NCBI GenBank assembly: GCA_002352215.1
Contig: DEIB01000013.1
Span: forward strand, 1 to 64,000
Reading direction: 5' to 3'
DNA: 64,000 bases
DNA from: Chthonomonas sp. UBA2785
Lineage (GTDB): Bacteria > Armatimonadota > Fimbriimonadia > Fimbriimonadales > Fimbriimonadaceae
Shown here: piece by piece, positions 1 to 8,020 of the stretch
How the letters are laid out: every line of letters starts with the position of its first letter
Numbering within the stretch: position 1 is the stretch's first letter
Position numbers and translations under genes: made by a program
The notes under the pieces: generated by a model
Told to the model about the DNA's origin: nothing
Seen by the model: only the letters and a program-made list of their open reading frames with translations
Database searches by the model: none

Positions 1-995
1 GCTTGGTACTCGCGGAGCGGATCGTTGTAGACCCCCAGGGCGCGGAGCGTGGGCACGATGAAGTCCACGGGATTCTTCACCAGCGCGCGCTCGGCTCGCT
101 CGCTCACAAACTCAGGGTGGAGCGCCACCAGGCGCACCAAGTCCTTGATCACCATGCCCTTGGCGCGCCACGCCTGGGCAATTTCCTCTACCAGTTCGTC
201 CTTCGGCTTGGGATAAACAAAGAACTCCCAGAACTTGTAGACGAGGTGCCGAGCGGTCTGCGGGTGCTCGGCCAGCATCTTCAGCACGGCATCCCCGTCA
301 AAGTTCGCGGTCTTGCCCAGGATCTTCTTCGTCCCATTGTCGTGCTGAGCGCGGTCGTAGTAGAAAACCAGTTGCCGCCCGGGCAGAGTGGCGGCTCGGA
401 ACGGCGCCAAGCGCGGCCCCTGCACAGAGAACGTCCACCCCGTGAACGCCCGCGCTACCTCCGGAATATCTTCCTCTTCGTAGTGGCCAATACCCAAGGT
501 GAAGAGTTCCATCACCTCGCGGGCAAAGTTCTCGTTCGGCTTGTCCTTGGTGTTCTGGCAGTTGTCCAGCCAGAAGAGCATGGCGGGGTCTTTGCTTACC
601 TCGGTCAGGAGTGTGAGGAACGGCCCGAGTCCATTCTTGCGCAGGGTCTCGACGTGCTGGATGAGCGGCGCGCTCTTGTCCACCTTCATCAGGCTGGTGG
701 CGAAGTGGTCGTGCCAAAAGAGGGTGAGCTTTTGCTGCAGCGGGTACCCGGTGACGCCCAGGCGCGTCATCCACGCGGTTTGCACAATCGGTGGCGGGAG
801 GGCGTTGTTCTGACGATTTCGGAAATCCTCGACGGTCAGATCGTAGCCTTCGGATCGATCTTCAAACTCCAGCAAGCGGTCCACGGCCGTGCGGTAGCCC
901 CGCGTGCCGTAGAACTCCATCTCGGAGACGCTCGCCCCCAGGCCGAAGCGGCGCAGGAGGTGCCGGATTTTATGCTCGTCAGTTTGCAGCGCCAT
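1..995 (-). CDS. DUF1800 family protein (partial, C-terminus outside window)
   Basis: The reading frame starts at ATG 995 (MALQTDEHKIRHLLRRFGLG) and is still open at base 1, so about 331 N-terminal residues are visible; the family is usually 450 residues or more. Family-typical stretches are the 'HLLRRFGLG' start, 'LFWHDHFATS', 'ENFAREVMELFTLG' and 'RAFTGW'. DUF1800 proteins are of unknown biochemical function, often secreted and commonly encoded next to DUF1501 proteins; the neighbour that would show this lies outside the window. No signal peptide is obvious at the chosen start. Confidence in the family is high, in any function low. Confidence 0.85.
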   Translation of the reverse strand, partial: MALQTDEHKIRHLLRRFGLGASVSEMEFYGTRGYRTAVDRLLEFEDRSEGYDLTVEDFRNRQNNALPPPIVQTAWMTRLGVTGYPLQQKLTLFWHDHFATSLMKVDKSAPLIQHVETLRKNGLGPFLTLLTEVSKDPAMLFWLDNCQNTKDKPNENFAREVMELFTLGIGHYEEEDIPEVARAFTGWTFSVQGPRLAPFRAATLPGRQLVFYYDRAQHDNGTKKILGKTANFDGDAVLKMLAEHPQTARHLVYKFWEFFVYPKPKDELVEEIAQAWRAKGMVIKDLVRLVALHPEFVSERAERALVKNPVDFIVPTLRALGVYNDPLREYQ

Positions 996-1033
996 TGGAG
1001 AGATTTGACGCCGGGCGGACGCCGAGGTTCAGT

Positions 1034-1075
1034 AAAAATGAAATGGCCTGAACTTCCCGAGAGAAGATCAGGCCA
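1034..1075 (-). terminator. Rho-independent terminator after the 67-aa gene
   Basis: Inverted repeat TGGCCTGA (1044-1051) / TCAGGCCA (1068-1075), read on the minus strand and followed by TTTCATTTTT. It lies just past the stop of the 1098-1301 gene, a classic intrinsic terminator layout. Confidence 0.8.
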
Positions 1076-1097
1076 GTTCGAAGAATGAACGATCCCG

Positions 1098-1301
1098 TTA
1101 CTTGGCGTTCTGCTCGGGGACGTTCGTGCTGCTGAAGGTTTCAGCGTTCACGAACTTGTAAAGCTTCTGTCCGTCGTGCTCTGCCCACAACATGTGACGG
1201 GTCTGCTCGCCATTCTTGGTCTTGCGAAGGGACTTCATCTTTCGCACCGCGGATTCCGGAACGTCCACATGGGACCGGGTCTTCAAGTTATAAAACCGCA
1301 T
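1098..1301 (-). CDS. Small hypothetical protein, 67 aa
   Basis: Basic, soluble 67-residue protein beginning MRFYNLKTRSHVDVPESAVR. A purine-rich GAGAG lies about 7 bases before the ATG and a good intrinsic terminator follows the stop, which supports a real monocistronic gene. The composition (many K/R, aromatic residues near the start) and the conserved-looking 'YNLKTRSHVDVP' stretch suggest a small nucleic-acid- or protein-binding factor, but I recognise no family. It stands divergent to the Fur-type regulator gene and shares a 135-bp intergenic region with it. Confidence 0.65.
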   Translation of the reverse strand: MRFYNLKTRSHVDVPESAVRKMKSLRKTKNGEQTRHMLWAEHDGQKLYKFVNAETFSSTNVPEQNAK

Positions 1302-1436
1302 AGATCTCGACTCTCAATTTGGTCTGCCACGGGGGCTATCCCCGGGACATGCCTTAGTTTGCCCACATTCTTCCGCGGAACGCAAGTCAATTTGAACCAG
1401 AATGATGAACTTTCTGCTGGTACGCTTGAGTTCGTG

Positions 1437-1892
1437 ATGTCCGGAACGGCTTCGGAGTTCGTTTTGCAGTCCCTAGAACGCATGAAATCGCGGGGTTTGC
1501 GCATCACCATGCCACGCCGTTTGGTCCTGCAAGCCCTCGACGAAAGTGTCCAACCCCTCACGGTAGCGGCCGTGCGAGAACGAGTGCTGGAGTCCGGCGG
1601 GCACATTGATACCGTCACGGTGTACCGCATCCTTTCCGCGCTGCAGGAGATCGGCGTGGCGCATCGAATCGGGTTGCTGGATGCCTTCGCCCCCTGCCGG
1701 CTCGCGCACGACCACCAGAACCAGCAACTCCACGCCGTATGCGAGGGTTGCGGCAAGGTGTTTGAATCCGAGCTTAGTGGGGCTCAAGAAAATTTGGCCA
1801 CTGAAAGCATGATCGCCCGGGGGTTTTCCCCCCGGGCGATCCATGTCGAGATTCTTGGCCGCTGCCAAGAGTGCGGACCGGCGCCCGCTTAG
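1437..1892 (+). CDS. Fur-family transcriptional regulator
   Basis: 151-residue metal-dependent repressor of the Fur/Zur/PerR family. A winged helix occupies about residues 10-85 (RITMPRRLVLQALDE...TVTVYRILSALQEIGVAHRI). The C-terminal metal and dimer domain has histidines 91, 93 and 99 and two CxxC pairs (C102/C105 and C143/C146), as expected for the structural zinc site. ATG 1437 was chosen because it starts right before the family's N-terminal helix; a longer in-frame extension upstream has no family likeness. Which metal it senses (Fe, Zn, Mn or peroxide) cannot be told. It is convergent with htrA and carries an unusually strong hairpin near its 3' end. Confidence 0.88.
   Translation: MSGTASEFVLQSLERMKSRGLRITMPRRLVLQALDESVQPLTVAAVRERVLESGGHIDTVTVYRILSALQEIGVAHRIGLLDAFAPCRLAHDHQNQQLHAVCEGCGKVFESELSGAQENLATESMIARGFSPRAIHVEILGRCQECGPAPA
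1811..1841. terminator. Perfect 13-bp hairpin inside the fur-type CDS, possible terminator for the convergent htrA operon
   Basis: GATCGCCCGGGGG (1811-1823) pairs perfectly with CCCCCGGGCGATC (1829-1841) around a 5-base loop. It lies inside the last 85 bases of the regulator gene and about 55 bases past the htrA stop on the other strand. No clear T-run follows on either strand, so terminator activity is inferred from stem strength and position only. Confidence 0.4.
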
Positions 1893-1895
1893 GCT

Positions 1896-3428
1896 TTAGT
1901 TCAGGCTGATCTTGGCCTGGCCCTGAATGGGGCTGCCGTTCACGTAGCGCTGATACTTCACCGCGACCTCGTTCTCCTTGCTGGCGAGAGCCTTGGCCAC
2001 ATCTTCCAGCTCCTTGATCTCGCGGCCATTGACCTCCGTGATCACGTCACCAGCTTTCAGCCCAAGGCGGCTGGCGTTGGAATTGGCCTGCACATCGCGG
2101 ATGACAAAGCCTTCCAACTTGGACGGGAGCTTGAACATCTCGCGGTCGCTCGCCTCGATCTTGCCAAGGGTCACGCCCAGCAGTTGACGTCGCGGCACCA
2201 CCTGAGGAGCTTCTCGGTCCTCACGGGTGTCCGGCTGCAGGCGTTCTTGAATATCCGGGAACATCTCGCGGAGTTCATCCGGCATGCGTTGCATGCGTTC
2301 CGGGGCCACCTGGCTGATGTTCTGCTCAGCCGGCGGGCCTTCCACCTTCATGGTCGTCGTGAGACGCTGGTCGTTGCGGTAGTACGTTACCGGCACCGAA
2401 TCGCCCGGATTGGCTTCGATCATCGCAATGCGCACGTCCAGTTCGCTCTTGATCTGGCGGCCGCCAATTTCGGTGAGCACGTCACCGGCCTTGAGGCCGG
2501 CCTTGGAAGCCGGGGTGTCGGCGCTCACGTCTTCCACCTTCGCGCCTTCCAGGTTGCGTTGGCGCTTTTCAAACGGTCGCAAGTCGGTCGGGATTAAGCC
2601 CATGAAGCCGCGCTGCAGCTTGCCGGTGGCGATGATTTCCTCGGCCACCACGCGGATCGTCTTAGCCGGAATGGCAAAGCCGATGCCTTCGCTGGCGCCC
2701 GTGCGGCTGTAAATGTAGCTGTTTACGCCGATCACTTCGCCATTCAGGTTCACCAGCGGACCACCGGAGTTCCCAGGGTTCACCGCGGCGTCGGTTTGGA
2801 TCATGCCACTGTAGCTACGGGCGGCGCCGGCACCGCCGACCACCGAGCTTCGACCGAGGCCGCTCACGTGGCCGATGGTGACCGTATTTTCGAGGCCAAA
2901 CGGCGAGCCAATGGCAATGGCGAACTGGCCAATCTTGACCTCGTCGCTATCCGCGAGAGCGAGCGTCGGCAGGTCACGGGTGTCAATCTTGACCATGGCG
3001 AGGTCGAGGGTGGAGTCCGACATGGCGATCACGCGGCCATCAAACTCTCGGCCATCGGCCAGCGTGACCTTCACGTTCTTGGCGCCTTGCACCACGTGGT
3101 CGTTCGTGACAATCCAACCGTCGGCGCGGTAGATGAAACCAGAGCCCTGCGCGCCTTCACCGCTGGAAACGTTCACCACGGCCTGGCGGGCGTTCTCCGA
3201 GAGGTTGGTAATTTCTTGCTCAAAGTTGGCCAGCGAGGGAGACGCGCTGATGTCCAAGTTCGGTTGATTGGTCAAGCGGGCCGGGGCCGAAATCGGGGCC
3301 ATCGCGCTCGAACGGTTCTGAAACCACTTCGGCATGATGATGGCCGGAGCTAATCCGGCGCCAAGAATCAGGACACCAGCCGTGACGGCGATGCCTGGGC
3401 GACGAACAAAGGTTTCGATCAGTTTCAT
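1896..3428 (-). CDS. htrA: HtrA/DegP-type periplasmic serine protease with two PDZ domains
   Basis: 510-residue Do-like protease. A membrane anchor or signal lies at about 12-31, followed by a trypsin-like domain with the triad His111 (TNDHVV), Asp142 (STLDLAMVKID) and Ser221 (GNSGGPLVN), then two PDZ domains (about 265-355 and 415-505, each with 'GLKAGDVxTEVxGR'-like cores). It degrades or refolds misfolded envelope proteins. AAGGAG sits 6 bases before ATG 3428. It is the last gene of a sigma / anti-sigma / RseB-like / protease operon, the same order as algU-mucA-mucB-mucD, which suggests the protease is an output of, or feeds back on, the envelope-stress sigma factor. Confidence 0.92.
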   Translation of the reverse strand: MKLIETFVRRPGIAVTAGVLILGAGLAPAIIMPKWFQNRSSAMAPISAPARLTNQPNLDISASPSLANFEQEITNLSENARQAVVNVSSGEGAQGSGFIYRADGWIVTNDHVVQGAKNVKVTLADGREFDGRVIAMSDSTLDLAMVKIDTRDLPTLALADSDEVKIGQFAIAIGSPFGLENTVTIGHVSGLGRSSVVGGAGAARSYSGMIQTDAAVNPGNSGGPLVNLNGEVIGVNSYIYSRTGASEGIGFAIPAKTIRVVAEEIIATGKLQRGFMGLIPTDLRPFEKRQRNLEGAKVEDVSADTPASKAGLKAGDVLTEIGGRQIKSELDVRIAMIEANPGDSVPVTYYRNDQRLTTTMKVEGPPAEQNISQVAPERMQRMPDELREMFPDIQERLQPDTREDREAPQVVPRRQLLGVTLGKIEASDREMFKLPSKLEGFVIRDVQANSNASRLGLKAGDVITEVNGREIKELEDVAKALASKENEVAVKYQRYVNGSPIQGQAKISLN

Positions 3429-3443
3429 GGAACTCCTTGGTTT

Positions 3444-4493
3444 TTAGGGGATCGGAGCGTACGCTTCGGGAATCCGAGTCGCTGTCCCGTTCACTATTTC
3501 TGGCAACGTCAAAACGATATCGTTTCGTTCCGGGACCCACGTGGCGCTCTGGGCCACGGCTGAAACGCAGCTCTTGAGCAGGTCTTCGCGAACTCCACCG
3601 AGGGCATTGATGCCCAGCACCCCTACGATCTTGACGGGCCCACTGCGGAACGGGCTCCGGTCATGCTGGTCGGTGTTCCAGATGTAGACCGAGACCGGGG
3701 TCATGCCGTCCGTCAGACGGATCGCGAGGATGGGCTCGGATTGCGAGCCGATCAATTGCGCCCCCTCCATGCGGAAGCCGTCGGGCCAAGCGCGGGGCAA
3801 GGGCGGATTGATGCGGGTGAATCGCTCGCTTTCTCGCACACTGGCCAGGGTTTGTGGCCCCCAGGGGCGGATGACGTCGGTGTTCTCTCGCAAGGGCAGG
3901 CGGAAGGACTCCCGGCTCATCTGGCGCGGAAACTCCACGCTGATGGTGTCGGTGACGGTCATCGCGGTGCCGGTGGGCGGTTCGATGATGTAGCGCAGAA
4001 CAAAGCCCGTGCTCTTGTCGATCCACATCCGGTGGGTGGCCACGCTATCGTAGCGGGGGATGATGCGGACTTCGTTGCATGTGCGGCCCGCGATGGTTGT
4101 GCGCTCACCCAGGCGCACGTTGTAATTCTGCCGAATGAGGGCGATGCGTCGGTCTGGTGACCACTGATAGGTGCGGTTCGAGGTCTCTTCGATAACCTTG
4201 TTTTCGTCCGGGAAAAAGGTGCGCCGGATCTTGCGATCGTCGAAAACAATGCGGCCCTGCGCATCGAGCGGCTGCAAATAGTGCGTGAGCTGGCCGTAGC
4301 TGGGCGAAGTGAAGACCTTGACCATCCGCGGCTGGCCGGGGCCTTCCGGCCGCTTCTGGACCGCAATCGAGGCGACCTTGGTGGAGGCTTGCATGCCTTT
4401 CATCAAGAGGTCGGTGGCGTCATCCGCCCACGCGAAGCCCGTGATCAGGGCTGCCGTGAGGACACTACCAACCCGAATAATTTGCGGGAACAA
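3444..4493 (-). CDS. RseB/MucB-like periplasmic sigma-factor regulatory protein
   Basis: 349-residue secreted protein: signal peptide to about residue 23 (VLTAALITGFAWA), then a LolA-like N-terminal half and a smaller C-terminal domain, the MucB/RseB architecture. In known systems RseB binds the anti-sigma factor and shields it from site-1 protease until it senses envelope lipids. Start codon is TTG 4493, with GGGGAG 8 bases upstream; the gene overlaps the 3' end of the anti-sigma gene by 29 bases, supporting translational coupling. Operon position between anti-sigma and HtrA strengthens the call, because sequence identity in this family is generally low. Confidence 0.8.
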   Translation of the reverse strand: MFPQIIRVGSVLTAALITGFAWADDATDLLMKGMQASTKVASIAVQKRPEGPGQPRMVKVFTSPSYGQLTHYLQPLDAQGRIVFDDRKIRRTFFPDENKVIEETSNRTYQWSPDRRIALIRQNYNVRLGERTTIAGRTCNEVRIIPRYDSVATHRMWIDKSTGFVLRYIIEPPTGTAMTVTDTISVEFPRQMSRESFRLPLRENTDVIRPWGPQTLASVRESERFTRINPPLPRAWPDGFRMEGAQLIGSQSEPILAIRLTDGMTPVSVYIWNTDQHDRSPFRSGPVKIVGVLGINALGGVREDLLKSCVSAVAQSATWVPERNDIVLTLPEIVNGTATRIPEAYAPIP

Positions 4494-4902
4494 TCGGTGT
4501 ACTCCCCATGGCCGGCGCAGCGCCCGCCGCGTAGGCTTGGTCTAGGCTCTCGTCAAATTCGGTTACCGAGTTCGTGCCTCGGGGATTGGCCATCCAGGTG
4601 GCGAGTACCACCGCCAGGAGGGAGGCTGCCGCCATACCCGTCCAGATATGGCGCGGGGTGCGAGGGCCTGTTTGTGCGGCCAGCTTGGCCTCGAATCCGG
4701 CTTTCACTCGGTCAAAGCTTTCGTCGGAGACTTCCGGCATCATCAGCAACGCCATGCCCATCTTGAGGGAGCGGAGTTCTTCGTACGCCGCTTGGCACGC
4801 CGGGCATTCGGCCATGTGCGCCTTCATTTCCAGCATCTCACGGCCCATCAGCTCCCCGTCGACGAGGGCGGAGATCATGGCTTCACGTCCTTCGCAATGC
4901 AT
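4465..4902 (-). CDS. Membrane-anchored ZAS-type anti-sigma factor
   Basis: 145 residues. The N-terminal zinc-binding anti-sigma domain has H29-x3-C33-x2-C36 (KAHMAECPAC), a single transmembrane helix lies at about 86-105 (HIWTGMAAASLLAVVLATWM), and a short periplasmic tail follows. It should sequester the adjacent ECF sigma factor at the membrane. ATG 4902 overlaps the sigma stop as TGATG, so the two are translationally coupled. In-frame sequence continues upstream but inside the sigma gene, so the coupled ATG is preferred. The C-terminal tail would be the contact for the RseB-like protein encoded next. Confidence 0.88.
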   Translation of the reverse strand: MHCEGREAMISALVDGELMGREMLEMKAHMAECPACQAAYEELRSLKMGMALLMMPEVSDESFDRVKAGFEAKLAAQTGPRTPRHIWTGMAAASLLAVVLATWMANPRGTNSVTEFDESLDQAYAAGAAPAMGSTPIVPANYSGW

Positions 4903-5483
4903 CACATCATCCCCCGGGCGGAGGTGACACCCATCTTTTCCATGCGCGTTCGCAATTGCTTGCGGCCGCGGTGGACGCGAGAACGAACCGTGCCAACGCT
5001 GGTGCTCATTGTCTCGGCAATCTCTTCGTAAGATAGGCCTTCGACATCGGCGAGCCAAATGGCAAGTCGGAAATCGGGATTCATTTCGGCAAGGGCTCGT
5101 TCCAGCGGTTCGGCAAGGGTGCTGTCGGCCATGGCTTGATCCGCCAGGCTCGATTCGTCCGCAATCTCCCAGGATCGCTCGGTCTCCTCATGGGCGTCCA
5201 AGCTGACGGCCCACAGTCGCTTGGCCTTGCGGCGCATGTCGATGTGGACGTTCGTCATGATCCGGAACAACCAGCCCTGGAAGGGAAGGGAGGGGTCGTA
5301 CCGGTGGTAGAAGCGGAAGGCACGAAGATAAGTCTCTTGCAGCAGGTCCTCGGCGTCGGTCGCGTTTCCGCTCAGGCGGTAGGCAAGGTGGTAGGCGCTC
5401 CGGTAGGAGTCCGCCATGTGCTGTTCAAAAGCCTCTTTCGAGTTCGCTTTCGAACGGGTGAATATCTGTGTCCAACTCGCCAT
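4902..5483 (-). CDS. ECF (sigma-E type) RNA polymerase sigma factor
   Basis: 193 residues. Region 2 carries 'DAEDLLQETYLRAFRF' and 'PFQGWLFRIMTNVHIDMRRK'; region 4 carries 'LSYEEIAETM' and 'VGTVRSRVHRGRKQL'. It directs transcription of envelope-stress genes when released from the anti-sigma factor encoded downstream. ATG 5483 is preferred over an upstream in-frame TTG because GGAAGGG precedes it at a good distance. It is first gene of the four-gene sigma / anti-sigma / RseB-like / HtrA operon. Placement as RpoE/AlgU-like rests on neighbours more than on sequence. Confidence 0.92.
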   Translation of the reverse strand: MASWTQIFTRSKANSKEAFEQHMADSYRSAYHLAYRLSGNATDAEDLLQETYLRAFRFYHRYDPSLPFQGWLFRIMTNVHIDMRRKAKRLWAVSLDAHEETERSWEIADESSLADQAMADSTLAEPLERALAEMNPDFRLAIWLADVEGLSYEEIAETMSTSVGTVRSRVHRGRKQLRTRMEKMGVTSARGMM

Positions 5484-5517
5484 AACTTGCCCTTCCGAGC
5501 GCAACGAATATCTTCAC

Positions 5518-5544
5518 TACGAACGATTCGGGCTCCCGAGTTCC
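5518..5544 (-). promoter_or_regulatory. Candidate sigma-E-type autoregulatory promoter
   Basis: On the minus strand GGAACTC (5544-5538) is followed after 15 bases by TCGTA (5522-5518), about 35 bases before the sigma start. The -35 resembles the GGAACTT of RpoE/AlgU promoters; the -10 is a weaker match. Autoregulation is usual for such operons, but this is inference. Confidence 0.3.
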
Positions 5545-5547
5545 GGA

Positions 5548-6426
5548 CTAGGTCCGGCTACTGCCGGTAAGTTCTAGGCTCAGAACATCCAAAAGGAGGG
5601 TCGGGTGCGCCGAAATCATCAATCGGTGAGATTCTTGAATTGCTGACCTCAAATTGTACCGCTCCGGGTGGGTGTGACTCAACCAATCCGCCGTAAACTG
5701 TAAAAGATCCAAGAGGGCGGCGCGGTCGCTGATGTCATTCGTTTTTTGCCACTGGGCAGCCCATTTTCGAAGCTGATCTCCCGTGCGGAGGGCGGCCCCG
5801 TTGGGAGAGTCCACCGCCAGTTCTAGGATAGAACGCAGTTCGGCGAGGCTTTGCTCGGTCTCCTCGTTGGTCGGTTTTTTCGACCAGATGAGGTCCGCCT
5901 CGCGGGATTCAGGCACCCCCACGCACAGGCACCGAGACCGGATGGTACGCATCACGCGGCTGAGGCGGGTGGTGGTGAGGATGAGACGGGCGTAGGGGGA
6001 TGGTTCCTCAAGCGTCTTGAGCAGAGCGTTGGCGGCCCGGTGGTTCGCACGCTCAAAATCGGTGATCGCCACCACCTTGCGGGGCGACATCATGGGCGGG
6101 GTCCGCACAAAGCGGCGAACGGGCACGCCTTCCCACTTCCCTGGTCGGTCCACCTCCGTGATCATTTCGAGGTTGATGATGGGTGGGTTGCTGACGGGCT
6201 CAATGATCTGCACATCCACGCCGCCATTCTCGCTGCGGCAAGGTCCGCATTCGCCGCAGGGTCCGCTGGGGCCGGGATTCTTGCACGCCCACATGGCGAC
6301 CAAGTGGTCCATCCAGTAACGGATGGGAGACTGCCCGCTCCCGTAAAGCAGCACCGCGTGGACACCGCTCTCGGGTTGGACGAGGCGTTCAATCAGGCGT
6401 TCGAGTCGAGGATCAGAAGCGGACAA
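5548..6426 (-). CDS. holB: DNA polymerase III delta' subunit-like clamp-loader protein
   Basis: 292 residues. A P-loop-derived but degenerate 'LLYGSGQSP' at about 26-34, four cysteines of the clamp-loader zinc module (C48, C57, C60, C63), 'KVVAITDFERANHRAANALLKTLEEP' split around the family sensor region, and 'LILTTTRLSRVMRTIRSRC' mark the delta'/gamma AAA+ fold. Delta' helps load the sliding clamp. Start is TTG 6426, 14 bases inside the end of darA. The darA-holB adjacency is the same as in Bacillus (tmk-darA-yaaR-holB). The C-terminal collar domain is short and diverged. Confidence 0.85.
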   Translation of the reverse strand: MSASDPRLERLIERLVQPESGVHAVLLYGSGQSPIRYWMDHLVAMWACKNPGPSGPCGECGPCRSENGGVDVQIIEPVSNPPIINLEMITEVDRPGKWEGVPVRRFVRTPPMMSPRKVVAITDFERANHRAANALLKTLEEPSPYARLILTTTRLSRVMRTIRSRCLCVGVPESREADLIWSKKPTNEETEQSLAELRSILELAVDSPNGAALRTGDQLRKWAAQWQKTNDISDRAALLDLLQFTADWLSHTHPERYNLRSAIQESHRLMISAHPTLLLDVLSLELTGSSRT

Positions 6427-6745
6427 ATTCGTCCACCGGCATGATAAACATCACCGCGCCACCCACCGGAACCTTGACCGGCGCCGCCATAAAGCCCGTG
6501 GTGGCGGGGGTGCTTTCGTAGGGGGCCAGGTTCACCATCTGCTCGCGGGCCTGGCAGTTGTCGCCTACAATCGCCTTGAGCGTGTCAATTTGGTCTTCCT
6601 CACAACCGGTGAGGATCGTGGAGTTGCCTTCGCGCAGAAAGCCGCCCGTCGAGCCGATGACGGTGAACTTGAATCCCGCTTTTAGCAGGCTTTCGGTCAA
6701 CCGGTTTCGATCTCGGTTATGGACGACAATGACGCCAAGTTTCAT
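6413..6745 (-). CDS. darA: Cyclic-di-AMP receptor DarA/PstA (PII-like)
   Basis: 110 residues, start ATG 6745, with GGTGAG upstream. Family signatures: 'MKLGVIVVHNRDRNRL', 'TGGFLREGNSTILTG', 'NCQAREQMVN' and a C-terminal 'VPVGGAVMFIMPVDEFVRF' strand pair closely matching Bacillus DarA. The protein is a trimeric PII-like sensor that binds c-di-AMP; its output partner is unknown even in model organisms. It overlaps holB by 14 bases, so the pair is co-transcribed. A c-di-AMP hydrolase of PgpH type is encoded about 14 kb away in this window, so the organism should also have a diadenylate cyclase outside it. Confidence 0.92.
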   Translation of the reverse strand: MKLGVIVVHNRDRNRLTESLLKAGFKFTVIGSTGGFLREGNSTILTGCEEDQIDTLKAIVGDNCQAREQMVNLAPYESTPATTGFMAAPVKVPVGGAVMFIMPVDEFVRF

Positions 6746-6767
6746 GCGGGCTCACCTTCATTATAAC

Positions 6768-6801
6768 AAACCGGGCCCGCCATCTCTGGCGAGCCCGGCT
6801 T
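6768..6801 (-). terminator. Intrinsic terminator after the prepilin/lipoprotein pair
   Basis: On the minus strand AAGCCGGGCTCGCC pairs with GGCGGGCCCGGTTT (one G-T wobble, one mismatch-like wobble) around a short loop and is followed by GTTATAAT. TATAAT at 6765-6760 could double as a -10 for darA, about 15 bases before its ATG. Confidence 0.65.
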
Positions 6802-6822
6802 GAACGTACGAGTCCCTGCAGA

Positions 6823-6987
6823 CTACGGCGAGTCGTCGAACTTCGGCGTGCCTTTCTGTTCGAGTTCAGCCGCCTTCTTTTCGCGATCAGCGTAATCCGA
6901 TTGAGCGCTATCTTCCGTCACGCCACCCGAGCAACCGATGGTGAACATGATGGAGGTGAGAGCGAGCAGAGCCAGTAGGTATCGCAT
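6823..6987 (-). CDS. Small lipoprotein, 54 aa
   Basis: Begins MRYLLALLALTSIMFTIGCS: a signal peptide ending in lipobox TIGC (Cys19), then a short acidic and lysine-rich mature part ending KFDDSP. It starts 6 bases after the stop of the prepilin-like gene and is followed by an intrinsic terminator, so the two form one transcript. Because of its size it is easily missed. Function is unknown; partnership with the pilin-like protein is inferred only from linkage. Confidence 0.75.
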   Translation of the reverse strand: MRYLLALLALTSIMFTIGCSGGVTEDSAQSDYADREKKAAELEQKGTPKFDDSP

Positions 6988-6993
6988 GGATTC

Positions 6994-7959
6994 TTACTGA
7001 CCCAGGGCCCACATCGGGTAGTTGATGCCCGTGTTCGGGGTCACGCCCGGACGATAGGTGCCCGAGGAGATCCCGCACTGGGTGTTGGCATCCACCGGCA
7101 CGCCGTATTCGGCAGCGGACGGAGTGCGCGACAGGAACTGCTTGACCGGGTAGGCCTTGGTGCTGGTGTCAGCATGGCCGACCACCACGACGCCCGCGAA
7201 GGTGACCTTCGGGTTCGGGTCGCCTTGGGCAACACACGAACCGTTGAGCTTCATGAAGTTGGCAGCCCAGAATTCGCGGATGGCCATCGGATAGACCTGT
7301 TGGTCCACCAGCGGGTTGTTGATGGCGTCCACCACGACCGGCGCAAAGTTGATGTCCGGGTTGGAGAATTCCATCAGCAACATGGCGTCGCCCACGTTCG
7401 GCACCGAGGTGCCGGTGCCGCCGAGCCAGCTGTTGCGGGTTCGACCAGCGGCCGTCGCGGAGCGGTTCCAAGTGTTCAGAGCACCGGTGAGGGCCAGGTT
7501 GATGGCGAAGCCACCCATGATTTGGCCGCACTGGCTGTACTGGCCGGTCGGACAGGACGCCGTGTTCGGGTTGAGCTTAGCGCGACCCGGGTGTTCGAAC
7601 AGTTGCACGTTCTTGGTGTAGGGGCGAACCCACTTCTGCCAGGAGTAGTGGTTCATGCGGAACGGGAAGCCGTTGGCGCCCGTGCACCACGGGGACGGGT
7701 CCGTACCAGCGGCGATGTTGTTGTTAGCAGCATTGAGCGAGCTGTTCAGTTCACAGTCGTCGTTGCGCGGGTACAGGTCATCGTAGTCGCCCATGTAAAT
7801 CTGGAGCGCAGTACCGATTTGCTTTTGGTTGCTGATGGCTGCCGCCTTCTTCGCCGCGGCCTTCGCTTGCGCAAAAACCGGGAAGAGGATCGCCGCCAGG
7901 ATAGCGATGATGGCAATGACCACCAGGAGTTCGATAAGGGTGAAGGCCTTCTTCTGCAT
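6994..7959 (-). CDS. Prepilin-type N-terminal cleavage/methylation protein (DUF1559-like)
   Basis: 321 residues from ATG 7959, with GAGGA about 8 bases upstream. The N-terminus MQKKAFTLIELLVV with a following hydrophobic helix is the type IV prepilin / pseudopilin signal; the -1 residue is Ala instead of the usual Gly. 'LFPVFAQAKAAAKKAA' follows, then 'ISNQKQIGTALQIYMGDYDDLYP', the start of the globular domain common in Armatimonadota and Planctomycetes. Such proteins are exported through type II secretion or type IV pilus-like machines and are highly multiplied in these genomes. No H-x9-DG motif is evident in this copy. Confidence 0.9.
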   Translation of the reverse strand: MQKKAFTLIELLVVIAIIAILAAILFPVFAQAKAAAKKAAAISNQKQIGTALQIYMGDYDDLYPRNDDCELNSSLNAANNNIAAGTDPSPWCTGANGFPFRMNHYSWQKWVRPYTKNVQLFEHPGRAKLNPNTASCPTGQYSQCGQIMGGFAINLALTGALNTWNRSATAAGRTRNSWLGGTGTSVPNVGDAMLLMEFSNPDINFAPVVVDAINNPLVDQQVYPMAIREFWAANFMKLNGSCVAQGDPNPKVTFAGVVVVGHADTSTKAYPVKQFLSRTPSAAEYGVPVDANTQCGISSGTYRPGVTPNTGINYPMWALGQ

Positions 7960-8020
7960 GATTCGTCCTCGAGTCCGGGGAACGGAGTCTAAAGTATGGG
8001 CCGAAACGGTTATCGAAATG

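Noticed and set aside
3..1088. A 361-residue plus-strand frame at the left edge
   Set aside because: The minus strand encodes clear DUF1800 motifs over the same bases; the plus frame has no family features.
1402..1407. ATG codons at 1402 and 1405 as the Fur-type gene start
   Set aside because: Both are out of frame with the regulator.
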